Positions 1 to 11,229 of a stretch of 34,063 bases of DNA are shown in pieces. The stretch lies in NCBI RefSeq assembly GCF_014860165.1, contig NZ_JACZKG010000080.1, forward strand, positions 1-34,063, written 5' to 3'. Both the position numbers and the translations under genes were made by a program. The notes beneath the pieces are model-generated. The model saw nothing but the letters and a program-made list of their open reading frames with translations, had not been told where the DNA came from and ran no database searches. Origin of the DNA: Devosia sp. Lineage in GTDB: Bacteria; Pseudomonadota; Alphaproteobacteria; Rhizobiales; Devosiaceae. Each line of letters starts with the position of its first letter. The first letter of the stretch is position 1.

Positions 1-32
1 GCTTCGCTACGGCCTCACGGCCTAGCTGCGCT

Positions 33-56
33 ACCCTCCCCCTCAGGGGGAAGGGT
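33..56. repeat. Intergenic C-rich/G-rich palindrome, copy 1
   Basis: An 11-bp arm, accctccccct, faces agggggaagggt across a one-base loop, with one bulged base. It lies just downstream of the ABC transporter stop codon. It belongs to the same loose family as the palindromes at 4983-5005, 9694-9790, 16169-16197 and 24333-24460. It could help end the ABC transporter transcript, but no T-run follows it. Confidence 0.55.
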
Positions 57-77
57 GGGCAGACTATTGCTCCGGCA

Positions 78-1928
<1,851 letters not shown>

Positions 1929-2247
1929 AGCAGTTCACCTAGATGTGCCTGGAGAGCATCGCGCAGACGGCGTCCCGCGTTCCAACTCCCATGGAACCAG
2001 GACGAACGGGTCGTTGCGATGCCGACCGGGAATATTGGATACCGCGCTCGATACGCCCACAATTGACGCAGAGGAGCAGCGTGCCATGACCGGCAGGAGC
2101 CCTCTCCCCAATGCCGTCCCAATTGGCGTAGAAGAGTGGACCGAAGCGGTCGCTGGCCGATCAGGATACACGAACGCGCCGAGTCTGCTGTTGCGGCGCA
2201 GACACACTTAATTTCAGACCGACGATTTCTTTTTGGCGGACACGTAT
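1929..2247. other. Divergent intergenic region between the ABC transporter and pepN
   Basis: These 319 bases separate two divergent genes and should hold both promoters. Several open frames cross the stretch on both strands, but none has a convincing ribosome-binding site or recognisable protein. A short A/T-richer segment near 2208-2234 is the likeliest place for the pepN promoter. No clear -35/-10 pair or operator was seen. Confidence 0.4.
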
Positions 2248-4887
2248 ATGCGCACCGAGACCGAGCACACCATCTACCTCAAGGACTATGCCCCGAGCCC
2301 CTATCGGATCGTGGCGGTCGACATGGACTTCCGCATCGCCGTCGACAAGACCAGGGTGGTGACGCAGCTGACCGTCGAGCCGCGCGAGGGCACGGCTCCG
2401 GGTACGCCGCTGGTGCTTGATGGTGACGAGCTGACGCTGGGCTCCATCGCCATCGATGGCGCGCCGCTGGTGCTGTCGGCCTATGCGACCGATGCCAATG
2501 GATTGACGGTGTTCGAGCCGCCGCTGCGCCGCTTCGTGCTCGAAACCGAAGTCACCATCCAGCCCGAGGGCAATACCAAGCTGATGGGGCTGTACCGCTC
2601 AAGCGGCACCTGGTGCACGCAATGCGAGCCAGAGGGCTTCCGCCGCATCACCTATTATCTCGACCGGCCCGATAACCTGGCGGTGTTCAAGGTGCGGATG
2701 ACGGCGCCGCGCGACGTGGCACCGGTCCTGCTGGCTAATGGCAACCGCATCGACCAGGGCGATGCCGGCGATGGCCTGCACTATGCGGTGTGGGAGGACC
2801 CCTTCCCCAAGCCGGCATACCTGTTCGCCCTCGTAGCGGGCGATCTCGGTTCGATATCAGACAGCTTCGCCACCGCCTCGGGCCGCAAGGTGGACCTCGC
2901 CATCTACTGCGCCCATGGCAAGGAGGACCAGTGCCTGTGGGCCATGGACAGCCTGAAGCGGTCAATGGCCTGGGACGAGCGCCGCTTCGGACGCGAATAT
3001 GATCTCGACGTCTTCAACATCGTCGCCGTCAGCGATTTCAACTTCGGCGCGATGGAGAACAAGGGCCTCAACATCTTCAACGACCGGCTGGTCTTCGCCC
3101 AGCCAGAGACGGCGACCGACGCCAATTACGATGGCATCGAACGCGTCATCGCGCATGAGTATTTCCACAACTGGACCGGCAACCGCATCACCTGCCGCGA
3201 CTGGTTCCAGCTCTGCCTCAAGGAAGGACTGACCGTCTATCGCGACCAGGAATTCACCAGCGACGAGCGCTCCCGGGCAGTGAAACGCATTTCCGACGTG
3301 GTGACGCTGCGCTCGGCGCAATTCCCCGAGGATGGCGGGCCGCTGGCGCACCCGGCGCGCCCGGACCAGTATCGCGAGATCAACAACTTCTACACGACCA
3401 CCGTCTACGAGAAGGGCGCCGAGATCGTCCGCATGCTGGCGACGCTGCTGGGCGAGGCCGGCTTCCGCAAGGGCATGGACCTTTATTTCGAGCGGCATGA
3501 CGGCGAGGCCACGACGATCGAGGCGTTTCTCGCCGTATTCGCCGAGGCCAACGGCATCGACCTTGAACAGTTCAAGACCTGGTACCTGCAGGCCGGCACG
3601 CCACGCCTCAAGGTCGCCGAGCATTACGATGCGGACAGGCAGACCTATACGCTCAAGCTCAGCCAGGAAACGCTGCCGACGCCCGGCCAGCCGAACAAGG
3701 TGCCACTGGTGCTGCCCATCAAGTTCGGGCTGATCGGCCCCAATGGCAGCCCGATGGCCTGGAGCGGTGTCAGCGGCGCCGAAGTCCGTGACGAGATGAT
3801 CGTGCTCAAGGACAGCAGCGCCGAAATCGTCTTTACCGGCATACCGAGCCGGCCGGTGCCATCGCTGCTGCGCGGCTTTTCCGCGCCGGTTATCCTCGAA
3901 ACCGAGGCAAGCCAGCAGGACCAGCTGTTCCTCGCCCGACATGACAGCGATCCCTTCAACCGCTGGCAGGCGCTGCAGGATGTCGGCATGGCTCTGGCAC
4001 TCGAAGCGGTCGAAGGCCGTCCGTGGAGCGATGCGGCAGTGACCGCGCTGAGCCAGGCCATGAGCGACACATTGGCGAGCGACACGCTCGACAATGCTTT
4101 CAAGGCGCTGGCGATGAGCCTGCCGGACGAGCAACTGATCGGACGCCAGATCGGCAAGGATATCGACCCCGACAAGATCCATGCGGTGCGCAAGCGCCTG
4201 CTGCAAGCGGTGTTCGAACCGATCGCCCAGCAGCTGCTGGCGACCTATAATGCCCTGGCCAGTGACGCGCCCTACGCTCCCGATCCAGTCAGCACCGGCC
4301 GCCGGGCACTGCGTAACCGCATGCTGGCACTGCTGGTCGCCAGCGAGGCGTTCGGCGCCTCGCTGCTGGCCGTGAAGCAGTACCAGGAGGCCGGCAACAT
4401 GACCGATCGGCTGGCGGCGCTTTCGGCCGCTTCCAGTGCGGCCACGCCCGATGCACCCGCCATGCTCGCCGATTTTCGGACGCGGTTTGGCGCCGATCCG
4501 CTGGTGCTCGACAAGTGGCTGACGGTGACCGCGGCAGCGCCGCGCGACGGGGTGATCGAGGACATGAAGGCCATCCTGTCTGACCCGACCTTCCCCAAGA
4601 CCAACCCCAATCGCCTGCGCTCCCTGGTGGGCACCTTCGCCATGAGCAACCCGACGCAATTCGCCCGGGCCGATGGCGCCGGCTTCCGCTTCGTCGCTGA
4701 CGTCGTGACCGAGATCGACACGATCAATCCGCAGGTCGCGGCACGCGTGCTGACCGGGTTCCGTATCTGGCCGATGCTGGAAAGTGGCCGGCGCGAGGCC
4801 GCCAGAGCCGCGCTCACGGGCCTGGCTTCCGGCAATACGCTCAGCCGGAACACCACCGATATCCTGACGCGCATGCTGGCGAGCTGA
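2248..4887 (+). CDS. pepN: Aminopeptidase N (M1 zinc metallopeptidase)
   Basis: A cytoplasmic exopeptidase that removes N-terminal residues from peptides in the last stage of protein turnover. The protein is 879 aa, the usual length for bacterial PepN (about 870-885). The exopeptidase motif GAMEN is at 267-271. The zinc site HEYFH is at 303-307, with the third ligand Glu at 326 in CLKEGLTVY, giving the exact HExxH-x18-E spacing of family M1. A TTG 15 bases upstream is in frame, but the ATG at 2248 is preferred: it follows a GGCGGA at a 7-base spacing, and the product then begins MRTETEH, as I remember alphaproteobacterial PepN doing. All catalytic residues are present. The gene is monocistronic or heads a unit with the sensor kinase about 200 bases downstream. 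Confidence 0.97.
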   Translation: MRTETEHTIYLKDYAPSPYRIVAVDMDFRIAVDKTRVVTQLTVEPREGTAPGTPLVLDGDELTLGSIAIDGAPLVLSAYATDANGLTVFEPPLRRFVLETEVTIQPEGNTKLMGLYRSSGTWCTQCEPEGFRRITYYLDRPDNLAVFKVRMTAPRDVAPVLLANGNRIDQGDAGDGLHYAVWEDPFPKPAYLFALVAGDLGSISDSFATASGRKVDLAIYCAHGKEDQCLWAMDSLKRSMAWDERRFGREYDLDVFNIVAVSDFNFGAMENKGLNIFNDRLVFAQPETATDANYDGIERVIAHEYFHNWTGNRITCRDWFQLCLKEGLTVYRDQEFTSDERSRAVKRISDVVTLRSAQFPEDGGPLAHPARPDQYREINNFYTTTVYEKGAEIVRMLATLLGEAGFRKGMDLYFERHDGEATTIEAFLAVFAEANGIDLEQFKTWYLQAGTPRLKVAEHYDADRQTYTLKLSQETLPTPGQPNKVPLVLPIKFGLIGPNGSPMAWSGVSGAEVRDEMIVLKDSSAEIVFTGIPSRPVPSLLRGFSAPVILETEASQQDQLFLARHDSDPFNRWQALQDVGMALALEAVEGRPWSDAAVTALSQAMSDTLASDTLDNAFKALAMSLPDEQLIGRQIGKDIDPDKIHAVRKRLLQAVFEPIAQQLLATYNALASDAPYAPDPVSTGRRALRNRMLALLVASEAFGASLLAVKQYQEAGNMTDRLAALSAASSAATPDAPAMLADFRTRFGADPLVLDKWLTVTAAAPRDGVIEDMKAILSDPTFPKTNPNRLRSLVGTFAMSNPTQFARADGAGFRFVADVVTEIDTINPQVAARVLTGFRIWPMLESGRREAARAALTGLASGNTLSRNTTDILTRMLAS

Positions 4888-4899
4888 GAGGCGACCGCC

Positions 4900-4937
4900 A
4901 GCGGCGCTAAATCACCGCCGCTATTGGAAGAATTTTT
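4900..4937 (+). terminator. Possible terminator after pepN
   Basis: A 7-bp perfect stem (agcggcg/cgccgct, loop ctaaatcac) begins 13 bases after the pepN stop. A T-run (ATTTTTC) follows about 12 bases past the stem. The gap between stem and T-run is longer than in a typical intrinsic terminator, so this is a weak call. Confidence 0.35.
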
Positions 4938-4982
4938 CTTCACCGGCTAAGTGATTCAAGCGACTCGTGATTTTCCGGAATG

Positions 4983-5005
4983 CCCCTCCCGCCCCTCGGG
5001 AGGGG
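4983..5005. repeat. Intergenic C-rich/G-rich palindrome, copy 2
   Basis: A perfect 9-bp inverted repeat, cccctcccg/cgggagggg, with a 5-base loop. It lies between pepN and the sensor kinase gene, in the presumed leader of the latter. It is the core form of the repeat family seen elsewhere in the window. Confidence 0.6.
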
Positions 5006-5090
5006 GTCTGGACAGCGGCCCCGCCGTGATTCATTCTTCGTTAACGGCAAATCGGGCTGGGGCTCTATACCTTTTCAGATGGAGAATTGC

Positions 5091-6737
5091 ATGCGGTCGG
5101 CGGAGGCATCCGGCGCCAGCGTTACCGGATTCGGTGCTGGCAAGGGTGAGGCGGTTTCCTGCCGCCCAACCAGCAAGGGCCGACCGCCCACCGCATGGCC
5201 ATTCCGCATGTCCTTCACGCCGGTCACGATCGCGGTGGCGCTGACTTCGATGGTGGCGGCCACGCTCTTTGTGATCCACGACACCGCACGCACCTTCGAA
5301 GATGCGCGGCATGAGCTGTCGATCGTTGGGCATGTGCTGGCGTCAGAACTGGCGGGTATGACGCCGGAAGCAGCAACTGCCGCCCTGGCCGCCTCCAGCC
5401 AGCGCTTCGCCGGTCTTGCCCGCGCCAGTCTTCTCACATCGCCGGCCGTGGCGGGCCCGACCAGCCAGGTGGTTCCGGTGGCGCCGCATGGCGTGCTGGC
5501 GCTCGAGACCGAGCAGAGCCGCGCTTGGGCCGGCATCGGCCAGCGCGGCGCGGTCGCCTTTGCCATGGCGGGCCTGCTTGCCCTCCTGACCATGCGGCGG
5601 CGTCGCGACGACATGCCGGACATGGTGCAGCGTCACAACTACCGCACGCTCGCCGCCGCGATCCCGATGGGCGTGGCCTGCTGGACCAAGGGTGGCCAGC
5701 TGATCGTCTGCAACGAGCAATATCGCAGCCGGCTCGACCTCACCAATCTCCGCACGACCTACCAGGAGGCGGTGAAGCGGCTGACCATGGGCGGCTATAT
5801 CAAGCTGGTCAGCGAGGACGATGGCAACAAGGTGCTGGAACTCCACCGCGAGGACGGCTCCTGCCTGCTGATCGACGAACGTCCGCTTGGCGATGGCGCG
5901 ATCATGACGCTGATCAGCGACGTGACCGAGGCCAAGAAGACCGACACCATGCTGCATGCCATTCGCCAGGAACAGCGCCTGCTGGCCCGGCGCTACCATG
6001 AGGAAAAGCTCAAGGCAGAAGCCGCCAGCCGCTCCAAGACCAACTTCCTCGCCCATCTCAGCCACGACATCCGCACCCCGCTCAACCATATCATCGGCTT
6101 TGCCGAGCTGATGCGGCACCAGACCTATGGACCGCTGGGCGATGCCCGCTATTCGGACTATGTCCAGTCCATCAAGGCCTCGGGCGAACACCTGCTGGCG
6201 TCGTTCGCGACAATCCTGGACCTCGCCGAACTCGAGAGCGGCCAGAAGGCGCTGCGCAGCGATCCGGTCGTCATTGACGAGCTGCTCGACAGCGTCATCC
6301 AACGCTTCCGGGCGCAGGCGTCGCGGGCCGGCATAGTGTTCGTGCTGGGCGAGCCCAGCGGCGCGGTGGTTCGTGGCGACAGGCTGGGCCTTTCCCGCAT
6401 GGTGGCCAATATCGTGGAGAATGCGCTGCGCTTCACCCCCTCGGGCGGGCGGGTGACGCTCAATGCCTATGCGGCGCGAGACGGCGTGGTGGTGGAAATC
6501 ACCGATACGGGCCTGGGCATGAGCGAAGAGCGACTGGCCAGCCTGTCACAGCCGTTCGCGCTGGGCGATTCCACCTTCACCCGCGAGGGGATCGGACCGG
6601 GCCTGGGCATCTCCATTGCCCGTGCAATTGCTGAGCTGAGCGGGGGGAACCTGGCCATCGATTCCAGTCCGACGCTGGGCACCACAGTGGCCATATCGCT
6701 GCCACTGGCGGCCCTGGATCAGGTGCAGGCCGCCTGA
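5091..6737 (+). CDS. Sensor histidine kinase with N-terminal membrane segment and PAS-like region
   Basis: A 548-aa signalling kinase. A hydrophobic segment lies near residues 41-65 and a second near 160-175, with a short putative periplasmic loop between them. A PAS-like region at roughly 180-300 is followed by a short linker helix. The dimerisation box is HLSHDIRTPLNHII with the phospho-acceptor His at 325. The ATPase lobe has the N box (NIVENALRFTP), G1 (DTGLGM) and G2 (GPGLGISIA), so it looks active. An in-frame ATG at 4980 is rejected because it would translate the palindromic repeat. The ATG at 5091 has GGAG six bases upstream (within the alternative ATG at 5079). No response regulator is adjacent, so this is an orphan kinase. 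The H box and architecture resemble the PleC/DivJ/PdhS group, but membership is not proven. Its stop lies 6 bases from that of the convergent glnE. Confidence 0.88.
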   Translation: MRSAEASGASVTGFGAGKGEAVSCRPTSKGRPPTAWPFRMSFTPVTIAVALTSMVAATLFVIHDTARTFEDARHELSIVGHVLASELAGMTPEAATAALAASSQRFAGLARASLLTSPAVAGPTSQVVPVAPHGVLALETEQSRAWAGIGQRGAVAFAMAGLLALLTMRRRRDDMPDMVQRHNYRTLAAAIPMGVACWTKGGQLIVCNEQYRSRLDLTNLRTTYQEAVKRLTMGGYIKLVSEDDGNKVLELHREDGSCLLIDERPLGDGAIMTLISDVTEAKKTDTMLHAIRQEQRLLARRYHEEKLKAEAASRSKTNFLAHLSHDIRTPLNHIIGFAELMRHQTYGPLGDARYSDYVQSIKASGEHLLASFATILDLAELESGQKALRSDPVVIDELLDSVIQRFRAQASRAGIVFVLGEPSGAVVRGDRLGLSRMVANIVENALRFTPSGGRVTLNAYAARDGVVVEITDTGLGMSEERLASLSQPFALGDSTFTREGIGPGLGISIARAIAELSGGNLAIDSSPTLGTTVAISLPLAALDQVQAA

Positions 6738-6743
6738 TATTCG

Positions 6744-9626
6744 CTAAAGCCCGCGCGCCTTGTCGTACCACTGCTTCGCCGCGGCGGTGACCTCGCTGCG
6801 CATTTGCAGCAGATCCAGCTCCAGCCGGGCGAAATCGGGATAGTTGGTCAGGCCGGCGAGCAGTTCCTTGAACGCATCGGTCCAGGCCTCGTCCTTGAAC
6901 GGGCTGACCAAAGCCGAACTCATCACCTGCAGCACGGTCGAGTAGGTGAAGTGAATTTCGGCGAGCCTTGCGCCTTCGGGCACGAGGCCTGTGGCGGCGA
7001 GACGAGAGAGGACGGTGGCCGTCAGCGCCTGGGGCAGGCCGATCGTGGCGCCGGCGACGAGCTGGGCTGACTGCGCAATGAATTCGAGATCGACCAGGCC
7101 GCCCTCGGCGAGCTTGAGATCGAAGGGGTGCCGCGCGGGCCGTTCCTTGGCCATCAGGGCCCGCATCGAGACCACATCATCGATGGTCTTGGCGACATCG
7201 CGGGCGCGGGACATGACCTCGGCAATGGCGCCATCGACTTCGGCGGCAAACGCATTGTCGGCGGCGATGACGCGGGCGCGGCTCAGCGCCAGATGCTCCC
7301 AGGTCCAGGCATTGTCGCGGTGATAGGCACGGAAACCGCCAAGGCTGGTGGCGAGCGGGCCGGCATTGCCGGATGGCCGCAAGCGCATATCGGCCTCGTA
7401 GAGCACACCCTCGGCGGTGGGCGAGGTCACGGCCGCGACGAGCCGCTGCGTCAGGCGGGTGTAATAATGATTGGTGCTCAGCGGCTTGTCGCCGTCGGAC
7501 TCGGTGTCGGGCGCATCGTAGAGCAGGATGAAATCGAGGTCGGAGGTGACGGTCATCTCGCGGCTGGCCATCTTGCCGAAGGCGAGCAGCGCCACCCGGC
7601 CTCCGGCAAGTTTTCCGTGGCGGCGTTCGAACTCGGCGCGGACGCTGTCGAACAGGCGGTGCACCAGGGTCTCGGCGAGAGCGGTGAACTGCTCCCCTGC
7701 CCCGGTGGCACTGACCGTGCCCGAGAGCAGGCCGGCGGCGATGAGGAATTTCTGTTCCTGCCCGATGATGCGGGCGCGGTCGATGATCTCCTCATAGGAG
7801 CGGCTCTCGGCGAGGAAGGCGTCCACCTTGGCGATCAGCACGTCGCGATGCGTCACGTCATTGGCGAAAGCCGGATCGATCAACCCGTCCATGACATGGG
7901 CGCGATGGATCACCGCCTCGGACATGCGCGGCGCCGACGCCATGAGCTGCACCAGCAGCGTGCGCAGGTTGGCATGGCTGCGCAGCAGGGCGAACAACTG
8001 CACGCCGGTGGGCAGGCGCGCGAGGAAGCTGTCGAACTTGGCCAGGGCCTCATCGGCATTGCCGGCGCCGCTCAGCGTGGTCAGCAGGGCCGGCAGCAGT
8101 TCGGTGAGGTGGGCACGAGCCGCTGCGGCGCGGGTAGCCGGATAGCTGCCATAGTGCCACTTGCGCACGGTCTCGATGACCTTGGACGGGTTGGCAAAGC
8201 CCATGGTGGCAAGGGTTTCCACCGTACCCGGATCGTCGTCATTGCCGGTAAAGACCAGGTTGCCTTCGCCACTGCCGAGGCTTTCGCCCTCGGTGAACAG
8301 CTCGGAATAATAGCCGACCACCCGCTCCAGCGCCGCGCGGTAGCTTGCCTCGAAGGCGCGCAGGTCAGGCTCGCCCACCAGGCGCCCAATGACGGCGACC
8401 TCCTCGGCCGAACCGGGCATGACATGGGTCTGTTCGTCGCGCAGCATCTGCAACCGGTTTTCAACGGCCCGCAGGTACCAATAGGTCTGGGTGAGTTCGG
8501 TGGCGGCCCTGGGGGTGATCCAGTTGGCATCGGCCAGCGCCGCCAGCGCGTGGGCAGTCGGCTTGACGCGCAGCGTCTTGTCGCGGCCACCGGCGATCAG
8601 CTGCTGGGTCTGGGTGAAGAACTCGATCTCGCGGATGCCGCCGCGACCGAGCTTGACGTTGTGGCCCTCGACGCGGATATCGCCGACATTCTTGGAAATG
8701 TTGATCTGGCGCTTCATCGCCTGGATATCGGCGATGGTGGCGAAGTCGAGATGCTTGCGCCAGATATAGGGCGCCAGGGCGCGCAGGAAGGCCTCGCCCA
8801 CCTGCCGGTCACCAGCGCAGGCGCGGGCCTTGATCCAGGCGGCTCGCTCCCAGTTCTGGCCGCGGCTCTCATAGTAGGCCAAAGCCGCGTCGAACGAGAT
8901 GGCGACCGGGGTCGAGCCAGGATCGGGGCGCAGGCGCAGGTCGGTGCGGAAGACATAGCCATGCGCCTGGCGGTCCTCCATCAGCGTGACGAGCTTCTGC
9001 ACCATGCGGGAGTAGAAACGGGTTGCCTCGGACGGGTCGGCCAGGACGCCCTTTTCCAGATCATAGAAGGCGACGATGTCGATATCGGACGAGTAGTTGA
9101 GCTCTTGGCCGCCATGCTTGCCCAGCGCGAAGATGGCGAGGCCTGAATTGGCCGCGGTTGCTTCGGCAACGGGAATGGTCAGCTGGCCCTTCTCGGCTGC
9201 CTGGCGCATCAGCAGGTTCAGCGAGGCCTCGAGCGCGGCGTCGGCGAGGTCGGACAAAGCGGCGGTCGATTGCGCTGTGGTCCAGGCGCCGCCGGTCTCG
9301 GCCAAAGCCGCGAGCAGCGCCGTGCGGCCCTTGGCGATGCGCAGCACCGGCGCCAGCGCGTCCTCGCTGGAGGCTGTGCGGCCCAGCGTATCGACGATGT
9401 CGATGATATCGGCAAAGGCGCCGTCGGCACTGTCCGCCAGCGCGGTAACCAGCCAGTCAGCATTGGCCTGCGCCAGCGCCAGCAGATAGGGCGCCACCTC
9501 GAGCAGTGGCCCGAGCGTGGCATGGGCGCGGCGCAGCGCGGCCTGCTGCTCGGGCGGCAGTTCGGCGAGCCATGCATCGACGCGTGGCGTGGCAAGAGGC
9601 GGCAGGGCGTTGAGCTTGATGGCCAT
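6744..9626 (-). CDS. glnE: Bifunctional glutamine synthetase adenylyltransferase/deadenylase
   Basis: This enzyme attaches and removes AMP on glutamine synthetase in response to glutamine and PII protein, setting nitrogen assimilation. The protein is 960 aa with the expected duplicated nucleotidyltransferase plan. The N-terminal (deadenylase) domain carries GGQELNYSSDIDI with metal-binding Asp 181 and 183. The C-terminal (adenylyltransferase) domain carries SREMTVTSDLDF with Asp 696 and 698. The ATG at 9626 (MAIKLNALPP) is chosen. The longer frame to 9737 would translate the adjacent palindromic repeat and gives a low-complexity leader. No strong ribosome-binding site is visible before 9626. 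The gene lies downstream of the degP-regulator-kinase unit on the same strand, separated by a repeat-filled gap. Confidence 0.96.
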   Translation of the reverse strand: MAIKLNALPPLATPRVDAWLAELPPEQQAALRRAHATLGPLLEVAPYLLALAQANADWLVTALADSADGAFADIIDIVDTLGRTASSEDALAPVLRIAKGRTALLAALAETGGAWTTAQSTAALSDLADAALEASLNLLMRQAAEKGQLTIPVAEATAANSGLAIFALGKHGGQELNYSSDIDIVAFYDLEKGVLADPSEATRFYSRMVQKLVTLMEDRQAHGYVFRTDLRLRPDPGSTPVAISFDAALAYYESRGQNWERAAWIKARACAGDRQVGEAFLRALAPYIWRKHLDFATIADIQAMKRQINISKNVGDIRVEGHNVKLGRGGIREIEFFTQTQQLIAGGRDKTLRVKPTAHALAALADANWITPRAATELTQTYWYLRAVENRLQMLRDEQTHVMPGSAEEVAVIGRLVGEPDLRAFEASYRAALERVVGYYSELFTEGESLGSGEGNLVFTGNDDDPGTVETLATMGFANPSKVIETVRKWHYGSYPATRAAAARAHLTELLPALLTTLSGAGNADEALAKFDSFLARLPTGVQLFALLRSHANLRTLLVQLMASAPRMSEAVIHRAHVMDGLIDPAFANDVTHRDVLIAKVDAFLAESRSYEEIIDRARIIGQEQKFLIAAGLLSGTVSATGAGEQFTALAETLVHRLFDSVRAEFERRHGKLAGGRVALLAFGKMASREMTVTSDLDFILLYDAPDTESDGDKPLSTNHYYTRLTQRLVAAVTSPTAEGVLYEADMRLRPSGNAGPLATSLGGFRAYHRDNAWTWEHLALSRARVIAADNAFAAEVDGAIAEVMSRARDVAKTIDDVVSMRALMAKERPARHPFDLKLAEGGLVDLEFIAQSAQLVAGATIGLPQALTATVLSRLAATGLVPEGARLAEIHFTYSTVLQVMSSALVSPFKDEAWTDAFKELLAGLTNYPDFARLELDLLQMRSEVTAAAKQWYDKARGL

Positions 9627-9693
9627 GAGCGAGGGATATCGTGATGGCCGGGGTGGGGCAAGCGGCGGACTTCGCCGGACGGTCAGTCTGGCG

Positions 9694-9790
9694 CCTCCCT
9701 CCCCCTTGAGGGGGGAATGAGGGTGGGGGGCCTTCATTCATCACCGCGGCACTCCCACCCCCGCCCCTCTCCTCAAGGGGCAGGGGAGCC
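9694..9790. repeat. Composite palindrome between glnE and the sensor kinase
   Basis: The left arm, 9694-9730, has a cccccttgagggggg core followed by gagggtggggg. The right arm, 9751-9788, is its imperfect reverse complement: cactcccaccccc, then a cctcaagg core. The whole forms a large imperfect hairpin filling most of the gap between the kinase stop and the glnE start. It may reduce read-through from the degP unit into glnE. Confidence 0.6.
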
Positions 9791-9804
9791 AAGGGTCCGT
9801 GCCA

Positions 9805-11226
9805 TCAACCCGGCAGATCAATCACCGCCCGTACCCCCGGCGCATTGTCCTCGATGCGGAACTCGCCGCCATGCAGCCGCGTCACCGCGTCTACCAGCGA
9901 CAGGCCGAGGCCCGAGCCCGGTTCGGAGCGGCTCTTTTCGAGGCGCACGAAGCGCTCCAGTACGCGCTTGCGGTCCTCGGCGGGGATGCCGGGGCCATTA
10001 TCGGCGACTTCGATGAGCACGCGGCCCTCATGCAGGCGGAGGCCCACGGTGATACGCCCCTGCCCCTCGCCTTCCGGCCTGGCATATTTCACCGCGTTTT
10101 CGAGCAGGTTGACCATGGCCTGGCCGATCAGTTCCCGGTTGGCGCGCAGGTGAACGCCCTCGGCAATGCTGGTCTCCACCACGATATCGGCGTCCTCGGC
10201 CACCGGTCCGTAGAGTTCGGCGACATCGGCAACGACGGCGCTGACATCGACATCGGCCAGCGCGCCGGAGGGCGCACCGGCCTCGGCGCGGGCGATCATC
10301 AACAGGGCGTTGAAAGTCTGGATCAGCCGGTCGCTCTCGGCGATAGTGGTTTCGAGCGCCCTTTGCCTTGTCTCCTCGCTGGCGCCCTCGCGCAGAGCCG
10401 ACTCGGCCTGGTTGCGCAGGCGCGTCAGCGGCGTCTTGAGGTCATGCGCGACATTGTCGGTCACCTGCTTGAGGCCCTGCAGCAGCTGCTCGATGCGGTC
10501 GAGCATGGCATTGAGATTGGTGGCGAGGCCGTCGAACTCGTCGTTGCGCCTGGTGATCGGTACGCGCTCGCTGAGATTGCCCGACATGATCTTGGTCGAG
10601 GTGTCGCGGATCGTGTCGATGCGCTTGAGCACGCGGCGCGCGGTGACGCCGCCCGCGATGACCGAGAACAGGATGATGCCCAGCACCCCGAACAGGAAGC
10701 TCTGGATGATGATGGCGGAGAAGCCGCGCCGCTCGACCACATCGCGCCCGACAACCAGCCGCATGCCGTTGCTGAGCTCGACCGAGCGGACGACGGCGAA
10801 GCCCGGCCGGGTCGGCTCCGCAACCGGATTGTCACCATTTAGGGGTGGTGGATCGACAAAGGGATTGGCCCGCTCATAGTCGAAGCTGTAGATGCCGGGC
10901 TCGATCAGCACATTGGCCGGCACGTCTGTCACGTTGCCCAGCAGATACTGGCCGCTGGAGTCACCGAGAAAATACACGCCCGGCCCGGGCGAGCGAGAGA
11001 TGCGTTCGACGGCAAAGGCCAGTGCGCGAATGCCCTGATTGGCGTCGATGCGCTGCAGTACGCGCACTTCCCTGTCGATCTCGTCGGCCTGCTGGCGCTG
11101 GAGCTGCACGCTGGATTGCCAGCCGATAAAGGCCAGCAGCAGGATGGCGAAAAGGGAGAAAATCAGGATGAACGTTGCCGTCAGCCGGACCGTCGAGGTG
11201 CGCCAGAGTTGCCAGAAACCGTTCAC
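9805..11226 (-). CDS. Two-component sensor histidine kinase (HAMP), partner of the adjacent regulator
   Basis: A 473-aa membrane kinase. Membrane segments lie near residues 14-35 and 178-202 and enclose a periplasmic sensor of about 140 aa. A HAMP linker covers about 200-252. The dimerisation box NVAHDLKTPLTRL has the phospho-acceptor His at 261. A C-terminal ATPase holds NLLENAVKYA, the DNGPGIP G1 box and a GLGLSL G2 box. The GTG at 11226 lies only 3 bases after the regulator stop, so the two are probably translationally coupled. Transcription order is degP, regulator, kinase, which points to sensing of envelope or periplasmic protein stress. That role is inferred from context; the signal is unknown. 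Confidence 0.9.
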   Translation of the reverse strand: MNGFWQLWRTSTVRLTATFILIFSLFAILLLAFIGWQSSVQLQRQQADEIDREVRVLQRIDANQGIRALAFAVERISRSPGPGVYFLGDSSGQYLLGNVTDVPANVLIEPGIYSFDYERANPFVDPPPLNGDNPVAEPTRPGFAVVRSVELSNGMRLVVGRDVVERRGFSAIIIQSFLFGVLGIILFSVIAGGVTARRVLKRIDTIRDTSTKIMSGNLSERVPITRRNDEFDGLATNLNAMLDRIEQLLQGLKQVTDNVAHDLKTPLTRLRNQAESALREGASEETRQRALETTIAESDRLIQTFNALLMIARAEAGAPSGALADVDVSAVVADVAELYGPVAEDADIVVETSIAEGVHLRANRELIGQAMVNLLENAVKYARPEGEGQGRITVGLRLHEGRVLIEVADNGPGIPAEDRKRVLERFVRLEKSRSEPGSGLGLSLVDAVTRLHGGEFRIEDNAPGVRAVIDLPG

Positions 11227-11229
11227 GGC

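Noticed and set aside
4980..5090. Upstream start for the PAS sensor kinase
   Set aside because: It would translate a palindromic intergenic repeat; the ATG at 5091 has a GGAG at the right distance.
9694..9790. CRISPR-like or rho-independent terminator interpretation of the repeat before glnE
   Set aside because: There is no regular repeat-spacer pattern and no T-run; it fits the dispersed palindrome family.
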